DNA of 64,000 nt from Blastococcus sp. CT_GayMR16 (GTDB lineage Bacteria > Actinomycetota > Actinomycetes > Mycobacteriales > Geodermatophilaceae): NCBI RefSeq assembly GCF_004570875.1, contig NZ_SPQK01000006.1:62001-126000 (forward strand), read 5' to 3'. Shown here in pieces: positions 23,456-31,814 of the stretch. The notes under the pieces were generated by a model, which saw nothing but the letters and a program-made list of their open reading frames with translations, was not told the DNA's origin and did not search any database. Position 1 is the first letter of the stretch; each line of letters opens with the position of its first letter. Made by a program: the position numbers and the translations under genes.

Positions 23456-23956
23456 ATGGAGGACACCGGACAGCGCCGTGGGCGGTCGATCGCGATGACG
23501 GCGGCCGAGGTCGACGACTTCCTCACCGGCGAGCGGACCTGCCGGGTGGCGACCGTCGGCGGGGACGGCAGTCCGCACGTCGCGCCGCTGTGGTTCGTCT
23601 GGGACGGCGCCGCCCTGTGGCTGAACTCCCTGGTGCGCAGCCAGCGCTGGACCGACCTGCAGCGCGATCCGCGCGTGTCCGTCGTCGTCGACGCCGGGAC
23701 GGAGTTCGCGGAGTTGCGGGGCGTGGAGATCAGCGGCCGGGCCGTGGTGGTCGGGGACGTCCCGCGGACCGCCGAGCCCGATCCGGCACTGGCCCGCCCC
23801 GAGGAGCTCTTCGCCGGCAAGTACGCCGGCGGCGCGTCGTTCGCCCCGGACGGGCGGCACGCCTGGCTGCGGATCACCCCGGACAAGCGGGTCAGCTGGG
23901 ACTTCCGGAAGAACCCCGCCCTGCGGATGGCGGGCCCACCGTCCGGGGACAGCTGA
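23456..23956 (+). CDS. PPOX-class (F420/FMN split-barrel) oxidoreductase-like protein
   Basis: A 166-residue split-barrel flavin/F420-binding protein. The opening MTAAEVDDFLTGERTCRVAT followed by SPHVAPLWFVWDGAALWLNS and RSQRWTDLQRDPRVSVVVDA is the usual pattern of the pyridoxamine-phosphate-oxidase-like F420-dependent family in actinobacteria. The C-terminus has TPDKRVSWDFRK. The cofactor is probably F420 or FMN, reducing an enoyl or quinone-like group; the substrate is unknown. Its TGA shares one base with the ATG of the next gene (TGATG), so translation is coupled. Confidence 0.75.
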   Translation: MEDTGQRRGRSIAMTAAEVDDFLTGERTCRVATVGGDGSPHVAPLWFVWDGAALWLNSLVRSQRWTDLQRDPRVSVVVDAGTEFAELRGVEISGRAVVVGDVPRTAEPDPALARPEELFAGKYAGGASFAPDGRHAWLRITPDKRVSWDFRKNPALRMAGPPSGDS

Positions 23957-24804
23957 TGGATCTCACCGTGAACAAGCTCGTCCACATCAACCAGGTGGTC
24001 GACGACTTCGAGGGCGCCGCTGCGTTCTACACCGACGTGTTCGGCGCCCGCGAGTACTGGCGCGGGTACGACGAGGACCAGCGCCGGAACGCGAGCCTGT
24101 TCGTGATCGGCGACCTGTGCATCGAGCTGTTCGCGCCCGTCGACGCCGACTCGCTGCTCGGTGCCTCGCTGGCCCGGTTCGGCAACAGCTGGCACTCCTT
24201 CGAATGGCAGGTGCCCGACCTCGAGCAGGCCCACGCCGCCCTCGACGAGCGCGGCGTGCGGGTGACCACCTACCGGCCGGGTGAGTTCCTGATGGTCCAT
24301 CCCGGCGACTGCCACGGGATGCTGCTGGAGCTCTGTCCGCTGGAGATGGTCGGGGATCCCCGCATCGAGCCGGACTGGTCCGCGGAGCCGTGGCGCACAG
24401 GGCATCCCCTCGGGGTGACCGGACTGCACCACCTGTCCGTCGCCGTCCGGGACCTGCCGGCGGCCACCGCCTGGCTCACCGGCCTGGTCGCGGGCGCCGA
24501 GATCGTCCACTCCGGGCCGCGCGACGAGGTGGACGCCGACGCGACCGGGGTGCGGGTCGCCGACCACGTCGTCGAACTGGTGTCGCCGCGGTCCGCCGAG
24601 GGACCGGTGGCCGGCTACATCCAGCGCTTCGGTCAGCGCCTGCGCTCCATCGAGATCGGCGTGCTCGACCTCGACCGGGCCCGGGAGCATCTCGAGGGCA
24701 AGGGCCTGCGGATCACCGACGGCAGCCGGGCGGGCGCCTTCGCCATCATCGAGGACGACAACTGGGGCGTCCGCTGGGAGTTCGCGCAGACGCCGGCGGG
24801 CTGA
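23956..24804 (+). CDS. Tandem VOC-domain protein (epimerase-like)
   Basis: A 282-residue protein with two vicinal-oxygen-chelate modules (about 5-125 and 155-280). Module 1 starts LVHINQVVDDFEGAAAFYTD and ends FLMVHPGDCHGMLLELCP; module 2 starts LHHLSVAVRDLPAATAWLTG. Both keep a His near the first strand and a Glu on the last, consistent with metal binding. The H-P-x3-H-G-x3-E-L ending resembles methylmalonyl-CoA epimerase, while two-module architecture is also found in extradiol dioxygenases. With CoA-ester enzymes around, epimerase-like action is my preferred reading. Last gene of the 22.7-24.8 kb operon, convergent with the MFS gene. Confidence 0.78.
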   Translation: MDLTVNKLVHINQVVDDFEGAAAFYTDVFGAREYWRGYDEDQRRNASLFVIGDLCIELFAPVDADSLLGASLARFGNSWHSFEWQVPDLEQAHAALDERGVRVTTYRPGEFLMVHPGDCHGMLLELCPLEMVGDPRIEPDWSAEPWRTGHPLGVTGLHHLSVAVRDLPAATAWLTGLVAGAEIVHSGPRDEVDADATGVRVADHVVELVSPRSAEGPVAGYIQRFGQRLRSIEIGVLDLDRAREHLEGKGLRITDGSRAGAFAIIEDDNWGVRWEFAQTPAG

Positions 24805-24806
24805 GC

Positions 24807-26321
24807 TCACGCCACGGTTGCCGGCGTCGCCGCGCTCCGCCGGGCCTGCACGACCGGCGCCAGCAGCAGCACGAGCGCCAGCAACGCACAGCCGACCGCG
24901 GTGCCGGCGAAGGCGAGCGTGTAGCCGTGCTCGGCGGGCAGGAGCTCACCCTTCAGCGTGGCGGTGGCGAGGACGGCGCCGACGGTGGCGCTGCCGATCG
25001 AGCCGCCGAGGGTCCGCAGGACCTGGTTGAGCGCGACCGCGCTGCCGGTCTGCTCCGGGGGGACGGCGGCCAGGATCATCGTCGGCATCACCACGAAACT
25101 GGCGCCGATCGCCAGTCCCTGCACGAACGTCCCCGAGTACACCTGCCACAGCTGGTCGTGGAAGAACGTCAGGAACACCATGTCCAGGCAGATCAGCGCC
25201 GGGCCGACCGGCAGCATCCGCTGGATCGGGATGCGCCGGGCGAGGACCTGGACGAAGCGGTTGGACACCTGGCTGCCGATCGAGCTCGGCATCAGCGCGA
25301 GCCCGGCCAGCAGCAGTCCCAGGCCGAAGCCGTAGCCGGTGGACCGCGGGGTCTGCACCAGCTGGCTGACCGCCGACGACCCCGCGAAGAGCATGGCGCC
25401 CAGTCCGAGGGCGGACACGTTCGCCAGCGCGACGTCGCGGTGCTTCAGGCTGCGGAGCTGGACGAGTGGGCGCTCGGTGCGCAGTTCGTGCCAGGTCCAC
25501 AACGGGAACAGCAGCGCCGCCGTCCCGAAGAGGCCGACCACGCCGGGCGAGCCCCAGCCCCACTCGTCGCCCTGGCTGACCGCGAGCAGGAGGCTGGCCA
25601 GCGCCCCGGCCAGGAGCGCGGCTCCGGACCAGTCCAAACGCGCCGGACGCCCCACGGCCGACGGGTCCCGCCCGGGCACGGTCAGCAGCACCGCGACGAG
25701 GGCCAGGGCGGTGAAGCCGACGGCGAACCAGAAGGCAACCCGGTAGTTGGAGACCTGCACGATCAGGCCGGTGAGCGGAAAGCTCAGCCCGGCGCCGGTC
25801 ACCGTGGTCACCGACAGGGCCGCGACGGCGCTGCGTACCCGGTCCGGGGGGAGATGCGCCCGCGCCGTCGCCGTCGCCATCGGGATGACCCCGTAGGTGA
25901 GGCCCTGCATCGCCCGGCCGATCACCAGCTGGGGGAAGGACTGCGCGGTGGCGGCCAGCACCGAGCCGAGCAGGACCAGGCCCAGCGTGCAGAGGAGGAC
26001 CGTGCGCCGGGTGGGCCGGTCGCTGAGCGCGCCGAGGACCGGGGTGGCCACGGCGCCCACCAGGAGCGCGGCCGTGAGCACCCACTGCGCGGTGCCCCGG
26101 GAGACGTTCTGCGTCTCGGAGATGGTCGGGATCAGCAGCGCGCCCAGCGAGCCGACGACCGACGTGCACAGGCCGCAGTAGACGAGCGCGGCGACGAGGC
26201 CGCGGCCCGCGGGCTGACGGGGCCCGGCGGTCGCGTCCGCCTCGGCCATCGCCTGCGCGACCTCGTCCGGGAGGCCGGACGGGTCGTCGAGCGGCGGGCC
26301 GGTGACGTGCGGGCTGGTCAT
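24807..26321 (-). CDS. MFS transporter, DHA2-like (14 TM)
   Basis: A 504-residue transporter with about 14 hydrophobic segments. Motif A is LSDRPTRRTVLL, and the segment GAGLSFPLTGLIVQVSNYRV corresponds to the antiporter motif C region. It probably exports drugs or pathway intermediates with proton antiport at the cytoplasmic membrane. ATG 26321 (MTSPHVTGPP) overlaps the MarR stop by 4 bases, so MarR and transporter form a two-gene operon. This arrangement is classic for a ligand-responsive efflux pair. Longer open frame upstream runs antisense to MarR and is not used. Confidence 0.88.
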   Translation of the reverse strand: MTSPHVTGPPLDDPSGLPDEVAQAMAEADATAGPRQPAGRGLVAALVYCGLCTSVVGSLGALLIPTISETQNVSRGTAQWVLTAALLVGAVATPVLGALSDRPTRRTVLLCTLGLVLLGSVLAATAQSFPQLVIGRAMQGLTYGVIPMATATARAHLPPDRVRSAVAALSVTTVTGAGLSFPLTGLIVQVSNYRVAFWFAVGFTALALVAVLLTVPGRDPSAVGRPARLDWSGAALLAGALASLLLAVSQGDEWGWGSPGVVGLFGTAALLFPLWTWHELRTERPLVQLRSLKHRDVALANVSALGLGAMLFAGSSAVSQLVQTPRSTGYGFGLGLLLAGLALMPSSIGSQVSNRFVQVLARRIPIQRMLPVGPALICLDMVFLTFFHDQLWQVYSGTFVQGLAIGASFVVMPTMILAAVPPEQTGSAVALNQVLRTLGGSIGSATVGAVLATATLKGELLPAEHGYTLAFAGTAVGCALLALVLLLAPVVQARRSAATPATVA

Positions 26322-26758
26322 CGGTCCAGCAGCCGGCGGACGAGGACCAGGGCCTGGTCGAGGACGGCGCGGTCGGCCTCGTCGAGCTCGGCGCCGATGG
26401 CGGCGGCCAGCCACGCGGTGCGCGCGCGCCGCTCGCGCTCGAGCACGGTCCGTCCCTCGTCGGTCAGCTCGAGCAGGACCTGGCGGCCGTCCTCGGGGTC
26501 GGGCCGGCGGGTCACGAGCTCCGCGGTCACCAGGTCGGCGACGGTCGCGGCCATCGACTGGGGGCGCACCCGCTCGCTGATGGCCAGCCGGCTCGTCGTC
26601 CGCGGGCCCTCCCGGTCGAGCCGGCCCAGCACCATGAGCTGGTGGGCGGGGAACGCGCTCTCGGTGCGCAGCCGCCGGATGAGCTGGGCGGCGACGACGG
26701 AGAGCTCGGCGGCGGTGGAGGTGACGTCGACAGGGGCTGCGGTCCGAGCGGCGGGCAC
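26318..26758 (-). CDS. MarR-family transcriptional regulator
   Basis: A 146-residue winged-helix dimer. The recognition region reads LAISERVRPQSMAATVADLV, followed by the wing VTRRPDPEDGRQVLLELTDE with the conserved D-x-R and G-R. It should repress its own operon until a phenolic or aromatic-like ligand binds. It overlaps the downstream MFS gene (ATGA). A 28-bp near-palindrome 11 bases upstream of its start (26769-26796) is a good operator candidate. The neighbouring amidohydrolase gene on the same strand downstream of nothing else suggests local control only. Confidence 0.88.
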   Translation of the reverse strand: MPAARTAAPVDVTSTAAELSVVAAQLIRRLRTESAFPAHQLMVLGRLDREGPRTTSRLAISERVRPQSMAATVADLVTAELVTRRPDPEDGRQVLLELTDEGRTVLERERRARTAWLAAAIGAELDEADRAVLDQALVLVRRLLDR

Positions 26759-26768
26759 CTCCGGAACG

Positions 26769-26796
26769 TACAGGCAGACTGAACAGTTTGTCTGTA
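26769..26796. promoter_or_regulatory. MarR operator candidate (28-bp near-palindrome)
   Basis: The two 14-base halves, TACAGGCAGACTGA and the complement of ACAGTTTGTCTGTA, agree at 11 of 14 positions. Position, length and symmetry fit a MarR dimer site covering the promoter of the MarR-MFS operon. Confidence 0.65.
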
Positions 26797-26833
26797 GACT
26801 TTCGGTGACCCGCCGCTCGGCGGCAGTACGGGC

Positions 26834-28018
26834 TCAGCTCCCCCGGGGGAACCGCAGCATCCGTCGGGCGTTGGTCTCGACGATCTTCTCGACCTCGTCG
26901 TCGGGGATGTCGGCGAGCACCTCGGTGGCGCGCTTGCGGCTGTTCGGCCAGTTCGAGTCCGAGTGCGGGAAGTCGACCTCGACCATGATCCGGTCGATGC
27001 CGATCTCGTGCCGGTTCTTCAGCCCGTGCTCGTCATCGATGAAGCAGCCCCAGAAGTGCTCGCGGAACAGGTCGCTGGGCCGGGTGTCCATGTCGACGTC
27101 CTGGTACCACTTGTGCCGTTCCCAGGTGTAGTCGGTGCGCTCGAGGATGTAGGGCACCCACCCGATGCCGCCCTCCGCGAGGGAGAACTGCAGCTTCGGG
27201 AACTTCTGGAGAGCGCGGGAGAACAGCAGGTCGACCGTCGTCCACATGAGGTTGGTCGAGAACAGGGCGATCGCCACGGCGAAGGGGCCGTCGGGCGCTG
27301 CCAGCTGCCCCGGGACCGGCTTCATGGAGGCGTAGCTGAAGCCGGGCACGAACGATCCCGAGCCGAAGTGCAGCGAGATCGGGACCTCCGTCTCGGAGGC
27401 GACCTCCCAGAGCGGGTCCCAGTGTCGCGTGTGGAACGACGGGAGCCCGAGGGGGACGGGGCTGTCCGGGAAGGAGAACGTGCGCGCCCCCTTGGCCGCC
27501 GTCCGCGCGGCTTCCTTGGCGGTCTCCTCGATGTCCCACACCGGGAGGATTGCGATCGGGACGTACCGGTCCGGTGCGACCGAGCACCACTCGTCGATGT
27601 AGAAGTCGTTCCACGCCTTCACGCAGAGGAGCGCGAGCTCCTTGTCCTGGGCGCGGAAGAAGGTGCCGCCGGCGAAGCCGGGAAAGGACGGGAAGCACAA
27701 CGCCGCCTGGACGCCGTCGACATCCATGTCCTTCACCCGTGCCACCGGGTCGTAGCAGCCCGGGATCATGTCCTCGTAGCGGACCGGGTCCATGCCCCAC
27801 TCCTCGCGGGGCTTCCCGGCCACCGCGTTGAGCCCGATCGTCGGGTAGACCTGGCCGTCGTAGTACCAGAGGTGCTTCCCGTCCACCTCACGGATCTGCG
27901 GCCCTGCTGCCTTGAACTTCTCGGGGAGCCGGTCCTGCCAGACGCGGGGGTGTTCGATCAGGTGGTCGTCGACGCTGACGATCTGGTGATGGTCCTGCAG
28001 GGGCATGTCCACTCCCAT
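26834..28018 (-). CDS. Amidohydrolase family 2, paralogue I
   Basis: A 394-residue metal-dependent amidohydrolase/decarboxylase-type protein. It starts MGVDMPLQDHHQIVSVDDHLIEHPRVWQDRLPEKF and holds the later barrel motifs ISLHFGSGS (His), LAEGGIGWVPYILERTDYTW and EVDFPHSDSNWPNS (Asp). It is clearly paralogous to the 44923-46065 product, sharing SVDDH-IEHP-VW-DRLP, KDMD--GV-A-LCFP and GGIGW-PYILER. The ACMSD-like superfamily acts on carboxylates with C-C or C-N cleavage. ATG 28018 was chosen over an ATG four codons later. A TTCCCGTAAA element lies 9-18 bases upstream. A paralogue at each of two promoter regions suggests parallel branches for related substrates. Confidence 0.82.
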   Translation of the reverse strand: MGVDMPLQDHHQIVSVDDHLIEHPRVWQDRLPEKFKAAGPQIREVDGKHLWYYDGQVYPTIGLNAVAGKPREEWGMDPVRYEDMIPGCYDPVARVKDMDVDGVQAALCFPSFPGFAGGTFFRAQDKELALLCVKAWNDFYIDEWCSVAPDRYVPIAILPVWDIEETAKEAARTAAKGARTFSFPDSPVPLGLPSFHTRHWDPLWEVASETEVPISLHFGSGSFVPGFSYASMKPVPGQLAAPDGPFAVAIALFSTNLMWTTVDLLFSRALQKFPKLQFSLAEGGIGWVPYILERTDYTWERHKWYQDVDMDTRPSDLFREHFWGCFIDDEHGLKNRHEIGIDRIMVEVDFPHSDSNWPNSRKRATEVLADIPDDEVEKIVETNARRMLRFPRGS

Positions 28019-28023
28019 TGACT

Positions 28024-28039
28024 GGGTTCCCGTAAACCC
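28024..28039. promoter_or_regulatory. Shared catabolic motif, site 1
   Basis: GGGTTCCCGTAAACCC: a small hairpin/palindrome containing TTCCCGTAAACC, directly upstream of amidohydrolase I. It belongs to the TTACCGTAA-like set described at 28648, 44856, 56445 and 60159. Confidence 0.4.
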
Positions 28040-28105
28040 GACGACATTCCCGCCGAGCATATAAGGTCTGTGGCCTGGATCACCATGTGAACGAGGAGGC
28101 TCCGG

Positions 28106-28396
28106 GTGACCGAACCGGGCGACGGGGGGCTGCTGGAGCGGCCTGCGGACGAGGACCACGACCTGCTGACCTACGGGGAGGCGGGCGTCCGGCTGCAGAC
28201 CGAGATCCAGACGCTCCGGGACGAGGTCGCGCGCCTGGCGGCGGCGACCGATCCGGGGCCCGCCCTGGGGTCGGCCCGCGCCCGGCTGGCGCTCCTCGAG
28301 GACGCCGCCCAGCGCAACGCCCGGCAGCCGATCACCGACGACAACTTCGAGGCCTTCTTCGGCTACCGCGGAACGGCCCGGCGCAACACCACCTGA
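28106..28396 (+). CDS. Small hypothetical coiled-coil protein, 96 aa
   Basis: GTG start; an acidic protein beginning M-T-E-P-G-D-G-G-L-L-E-R-P-A-D-E-D-H-D-L. A predicted coiled coil lies in VRLQTEIQTLRDEVARLAAA (about residues 28-47), with heptad Leu/Val/Ile. The end reads ITDDNFEAFFGYRGTARRNTT. No catalytic motif and no membrane segment. It is the first of two small genes before the MFS gene and divergent from amidohydrolase I. I know no function; a small accessory or regulator-binding protein of the pathway is possible. Confidence 0.65.
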   Translation: MTEPGDGGLLERPADEDHDLLTYGEAGVRLQTEIQTLRDEVARLAAATDPGPALGSARARLALLEDAAQRNARQPITDDNFEAFFGYRGTARRNTT

Positions 28397-28435
28397 CCGG
28401 CCGCCCCCGGGCGGCCACCGAGAGGAAGTTCCGCG

Positions 28436-28615
28436 ATGTCCGGTCTCGACAACAGCCAGATCATCACCGACGAGGTCAGCCTGCACGCGGAGGAGGCCGG
28501 CCTGGCGGGACACAAGCAGCGCGAGCACGTGACCCCGCTCGGCACGGCCCCCGCCGGCCACCTGCCCGACGGCGAGGGCGACGCGGAGGAGAAGGCCGAG
28601 CCGGCCGCGGAGTGA
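28436..28615 (+). CDS. Small acidic hypothetical protein, 59 aa
   Basis: ATG 28436 preceded by GAGAGGAAGTT; the protein opens MSGLDNSQIITDEVSLHAEE and ends in an acidic Ala/Glu tail (GDAEEKAEPAAE). Soluble, probably partly disordered, without Cys or Trp. It lies 39 bases behind the 96-aa gene and 71 bases before the MFS start, so it is likely in the same transcript as the former. Good ribosome site and codon bias support it as real. Function unknown. Confidence 0.6.
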   Translation: MSGLDNSQIITDEVSLHAEEAGLAGHKQREHVTPLGTAPAGHLPDGEGDAEEKAEPAAE

Positions 28616-28647
28616 CCTCCCACTGACGGCCCCCGCTGTTATAGCGA

Positions 28648-28659
28648 GGTTTACGGTAG
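28648..28659. promoter_or_regulatory. Shared catabolic motif, site 2
   Basis: GGTTTACGGTAG (complement CTACCGTAAACC), followed on the plus strand by TGGTGTTGAGG. The same TTACGGTAG plus TGTTGA arrangement recurs at 60161. It lies 28 bases upstream of the MFS start. Confidence 0.5.
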
Positions 28660-28686
28660 TGGTGTTGAGGTGGTAAGCCTCTCTCC

Positions 28687-29970
28687 ATGGTCGACCCGGA
28701 CAGTCCTCCGCTGACCACGGCGGCCGACCGTCCGGCGACCGACCGTCCGCCGCTGTTCACGCGGGCCTTCCTGCTCCTGCTGACCGGAGGCTTCTGCTTC
28801 TTCGCCGCCTTCGGCATGACCGTCCCGGTGCTGCCGCTCTTCGTCACCGAGGAACTGGGCGGCAACGACCTGGCCGTCGGCGTCATCGTCGGGCTGACGG
28901 CGGTCTCCGCCATCGCGATCCGCCCCTGGGCCGGACGCCGGGCGAACGCGTGGGGCAGGCAGCGACTGATCGTCGTCGGCATCGTCATCGGCGCGGTCTC
29001 GTTCGTGTTCTCCGGCATCGCGCCGAACCTCGTGGTCCTCGGCGTGCTGCGGCTGCTGACCGGCGTGGGCTCGGCCCTCGTGCTCATCGGGGCGATCACC
29101 ACGGTGATGGACACCGTCCCGGAGAACCGCCGGGGTGAGGGGGTCAGCTACTTCTCCGTCGCGCCCTATCTCGGCATCGGGCTCGGGGCCGTGGCGGGGC
29201 AGGCGGTGTACGAGGCGCTGGGGTTCGAGCTGTCCTTCGTCGTGGCCGGCGCGGTCACCCTGCTGGGCGTGTTGCCGATCCTCGGCGTGCCCAACCTGGT
29301 CATCCAGGCCGCACCGGGGGAGGCGCGACAGCGGCACTTCCACCCGGCCGCCATCCTCCCGGGGGCGATCTTCGCCCTCGGCCTCGTGGGCCCGGTGGCC
29401 TTCACCTCCTTCATCGCCCTGTACGTCCGCGACTTCGGCCTGGACAGTCCCGAGTGGCTGCTGCTGGCCTACTCGGGCTGCGTCCTGGCGGCCCGGATCC
29501 TGGGCGGCCGCATCCCCGATCTCTTCGGTCCGCGCATCGTCGGACCACTGTCGGCGGTCCTGCTGGCGGTCGGGCTGGGCACCATCGCGCTCACCCCGGT
29601 CGCGTGGGGTCTCTACGTCGGGATCGTGCCGTTCGCGCTCGGCATCTCCCTGCAGTACCCGGCGATGCTCACCCTCGCGCTCAGCCGGGTGCCGGAGCGC
29701 GAGCGCGCCGTCGGGGTGGCCACCTTCACGATGTTCTTCGACGTCGCACAGGGCCTCGGCGGCGCCGTCGTCGGGGGACTGGCGGCCCTCGGCGGCTACC
29801 GGGTGGCCTTCGGCGGCTGCGCGGTCCTGGCCCTGGTCGGTCTGGCCGGCCTCTGGTTCGGCCTGCTGCGGCCGAGCGCGGCCGCCGGCGCCGCCGAGGA
29901 CGGCCATCCACCGCACGACCCCACCGCCGACCAGCCCGAGACCGCCGAGCGCGCCATGCGCCTGGAGTGA
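28687..29970 (+). CDS. MFS transporter (12 TM)
   Basis: A 427-residue transporter with about 12 membrane segments. Motif A-like RPWAGRRANAWGRQRLIVVG follows TM2, and a second loop GGRIPDLFGPR between TM8 and TM9 repeats the pattern. The N-terminal 25 residues are hydrophilic (DPDSPPLTTAADRPATDRP). It probably imports or exports the pathway's carboxylate. ATG 28687 follows AGCCTCTCTCC, a poor ribosome site, and lies just behind the shared motif, so a leaderless or near-leaderless transcript is possible. An SDR and a MaoC-type hydratase follow 51 bases downstream on the same strand. Confidence 0.85.
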   Translation: MVDPDSPPLTTAADRPATDRPPLFTRAFLLLLTGGFCFFAAFGMTVPVLPLFVTEELGGNDLAVGVIVGLTAVSAIAIRPWAGRRANAWGRQRLIVVGIVIGAVSFVFSGIAPNLVVLGVLRLLTGVGSALVLIGAITTVMDTVPENRRGEGVSYFSVAPYLGIGLGAVAGQAVYEALGFELSFVVAGAVTLLGVLPILGVPNLVIQAAPGEARQRHFHPAAILPGAIFALGLVGPVAFTSFIALYVRDFGLDSPEWLLLAYSGCVLAARILGGRIPDLFGPRIVGPLSAVLLAVGLGTIALTPVAWGLYVGIVPFALGISLQYPAMLTLALSRVPERERAVGVATFTMFFDVAQGLGGAVVGGLAALGGYRVAFGGCAVLALVGLAGLWFGLLRPSAAAGAAEDGHPPHDPTADQPETAERAMRLE

Positions 29971-30021
29971 GCTCGCGCGTCGTTTCCGAACACCCTCATC
30001 CCGATTCCAAGGAGCACGACC

Positions 30022-30930
30022 ATGGACCAGCGCGTCGCCGTCATCACCGGAGCCGGCAGGGGGATCGGCCGTGAGCACGCACTGGCCTTCGCCCGCCACG
30101 GCGTCGCCGTCGTGGTCAACGACCTCGGCGGCAGCAGCGAGGGGGAGGGGGCGTCCGCGGGGCCGGCCCAGGAGGTCGTCGACCTGATCCGCTCCGAGGG
30201 CGGTTCGGCCGTCGCCGACTCCTCCGACATCTCCGAGCCCGACGGGGCGGCGCAGCTGGTGCAGACGGCGCTGGACGCCTTTGGCCGGCTGGACACCCTG
30301 GTCAACAACGCCGGGATCCTCCGCGACAAGGCGCTGCTGAACATGGACGTCGCCGACTTCGACCTCGTCCTCAAGGTGCACCTGCGCGGCACGTTCCTGA
30401 CCACGCAGGCAGCCGGCCGACACTGGCGGGACCGCGCGAAGGCCGGCGACAGCGTCGACGCGAGGATCGTGAACACCTCGTCGGGCAGCGGGCTGTTCGG
30501 CAACTTCGGCCAGTCCAACTACGGCCCGGCGAAGGCCGGCATCGCCAACCTCACGATCGTCTCGGCGATGGAGCTCGGGCGCTACGGGGTCAACGCGAAC
30601 GCGATCGCGCCCGTGGCGAAGACCCGGCTGCTGGCCACCGCGGGTGCCTCACCGACGATCGACGAGGGCTTCGACCCGCTGGACCCCCGGCACGTGTCGC
30701 CGTTCGTCCTGTGGCTGGGCAGCCCGGAGTCGAAGGAGGTCACCGGCCGCGTCTTCAGCGTCGTGGGCGGGTACGTCGGTGTCGCCGAGGGCTGGGAGAT
30801 CGGCCCGACCCTGCACGAGGAGGGTCCGCTGACCTTCGACCTCATCGAGGAGAAGTTCCCCGCCGTCTTCTCGAAGGCGGCGCCGAACTTCGACGTCCGG
30901 CAGTCCCACCCCTACCGCAGCAAGGCCTGA
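30022..30930 (+). CDS. SDR 3-hydroxyacyl-CoA dehydrogenase, HSD17B4-like
   Basis: A 302-residue NAD(P)-dependent short-chain dehydrogenase. Cofactor motif VITGAGRGIGREHALAFA, then NNAGILRDKAL, and the catalytic set S/Y/K as NTSSGSGLFGNFGQSNYGPAK. The long C-terminal extension beyond the Rossmann core (PRHVSPFVLWLGSPESKEVT onward) matches the SDR domain of peroxisomal multifunctional enzyme 2. That protein also carries a MaoC hydratase, and here the next gene, 5 bases downstream, is a MaoC hydratase. The pair therefore mimics split MFE-2, doing hydration and dehydrogenation. ATG 30022 with AAGGAGCACGACC. Confidence 0.87.
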   Translation: MDQRVAVITGAGRGIGREHALAFARHGVAVVVNDLGGSSEGEGASAGPAQEVVDLIRSEGGSAVADSSDISEPDGAAQLVQTALDAFGRLDTLVNNAGILRDKALLNMDVADFDLVLKVHLRGTFLTTQAAGRHWRDRAKAGDSVDARIVNTSSGSGLFGNFGQSNYGPAKAGIANLTIVSAMELGRYGVNANAIAPVAKTRLLATAGASPTIDEGFDPLDPRHVSPFVLWLGSPESKEVTGRVFSVVGGYVGVAEGWEIGPTLHEEGPLTFDLIEEKFPAVFSKAAPNFDVRQSHPYRSKA

Positions 30931-30935
30931 TCGCG

Positions 30936-31787
30936 ATGCCGATGGACATGTCCGTCGTCGGCTACCGGACCGAGCCGGTCACCGTCACCTGGGACTCCGC
31001 CCGCGCCATCCTGTACGCCCTCGGAGTGGGCGCCGGCAGCGAGGACCCGCAGCGTGAGCTGAAGTTCACGACCGAGAACTCCGTGGGCGTGGTCCAGGCG
31101 GTGCTGCCGACGTTCCCCATGGTCATCGGGCGGCGGGTGGACCGGCCCTTCGGCGACTACGACCGGGCCCGGAGCCTGCACGCGGAGCAGGAGATCCGGC
31201 TGCACGAGTCCCTGCCGCCGGACGGCAGCGCCGAGGTCGTGGCCGCGGTCGAGTCGATCCAGGACAAGGGGAGTGGCGCGCTGGTCACGTTCAGCGCCAC
31301 GTTCACCGACCCGGCCACGGGCCGGGTGCTGGCGGCGACCCGGACCGGCTCCTTCGTGCGTGGTGAGGGCGGCTTCGGCGGCGACCGGGGACCGTCGGCG
31401 ACCTGGACGGCGCCGGACGGCGAGCCCGATGTCGTCGTCCGGCAGCAGACGTCGGTCTGGCAGCCGCTGCTCTACCGCCTGTCGGGGGACCGCAACCCGC
31501 TGCACTCCGATCCGGAGATCGCCGCCCGGGGTGGCTTCGACCGCCCGATCCTGCACGGCGCCTGCACCTACGGCTTCGTGGGGCGGGCGCTGCTGCACGC
31601 CGTGCTCGGCTCCGACGTCGACCGGTTCGGCGCCATGAAGGCGCGGTTCGCCGCCCCCGTCTACCCGGGGCAGGAGCTGCACACGTCGATCTGGCGGACC
31701 GGCGACGGTGCCGTCTTCGTGACGCAGGACGAGACCGGCCGGACGGTGCTGGGGCAGGGCCTGCTCACCGAGCGCGGAGCCGGCTGA
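30936..31787 (+). CDS. MaoC-type enoyl-CoA hydratase 2
   Basis: A 283-residue double hot-dog hydratase. The N-terminal non-catalytic half starts ALGVGAGSEDPQRELKFTTE, and the C-terminal half carries the hydratase-2 motif YRLSGDRNPLHSDPEIAARG followed by FDRPILHGACTYGF, with catalytic Asp and His in D-R-N-P-L-H. It hydrates trans-2-enoyl-CoA to the (R)-3-hydroxy form, matching the HSD17B4-like dehydrogenase encoded 5 bases upstream. ATG 30936. Convergent with a VOC gene, 27 bases away. Confidence 0.88.
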   Translation: MPMDMSVVGYRTEPVTVTWDSARAILYALGVGAGSEDPQRELKFTTENSVGVVQAVLPTFPMVIGRRVDRPFGDYDRARSLHAEQEIRLHESLPPDGSAEVVAAVESIQDKGSGALVTFSATFTDPATGRVLAATRTGSFVRGEGGFGGDRGPSATWTAPDGEPDVVVRQQTSVWQPLLYRLSGDRNPLHSDPEIAARGGFDRPILHGACTYGFVGRALLHAVLGSDVDRFGAMKARFAAPVYPGQELHTSIWRTGDGAVFVTQDETGRTVLGQGLLTERGAG

Positions 31788-31814
31788 GCAGGCGCTGCCC
31801 AGGAACGGCGGCCG

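Noticed and set aside
24390-27131. 913-codon plus-strand frame across the VOC-MFS-MarR-amidohydrolase region
   Set aside because: It spans several real genes on both strands and reads as biased noise.
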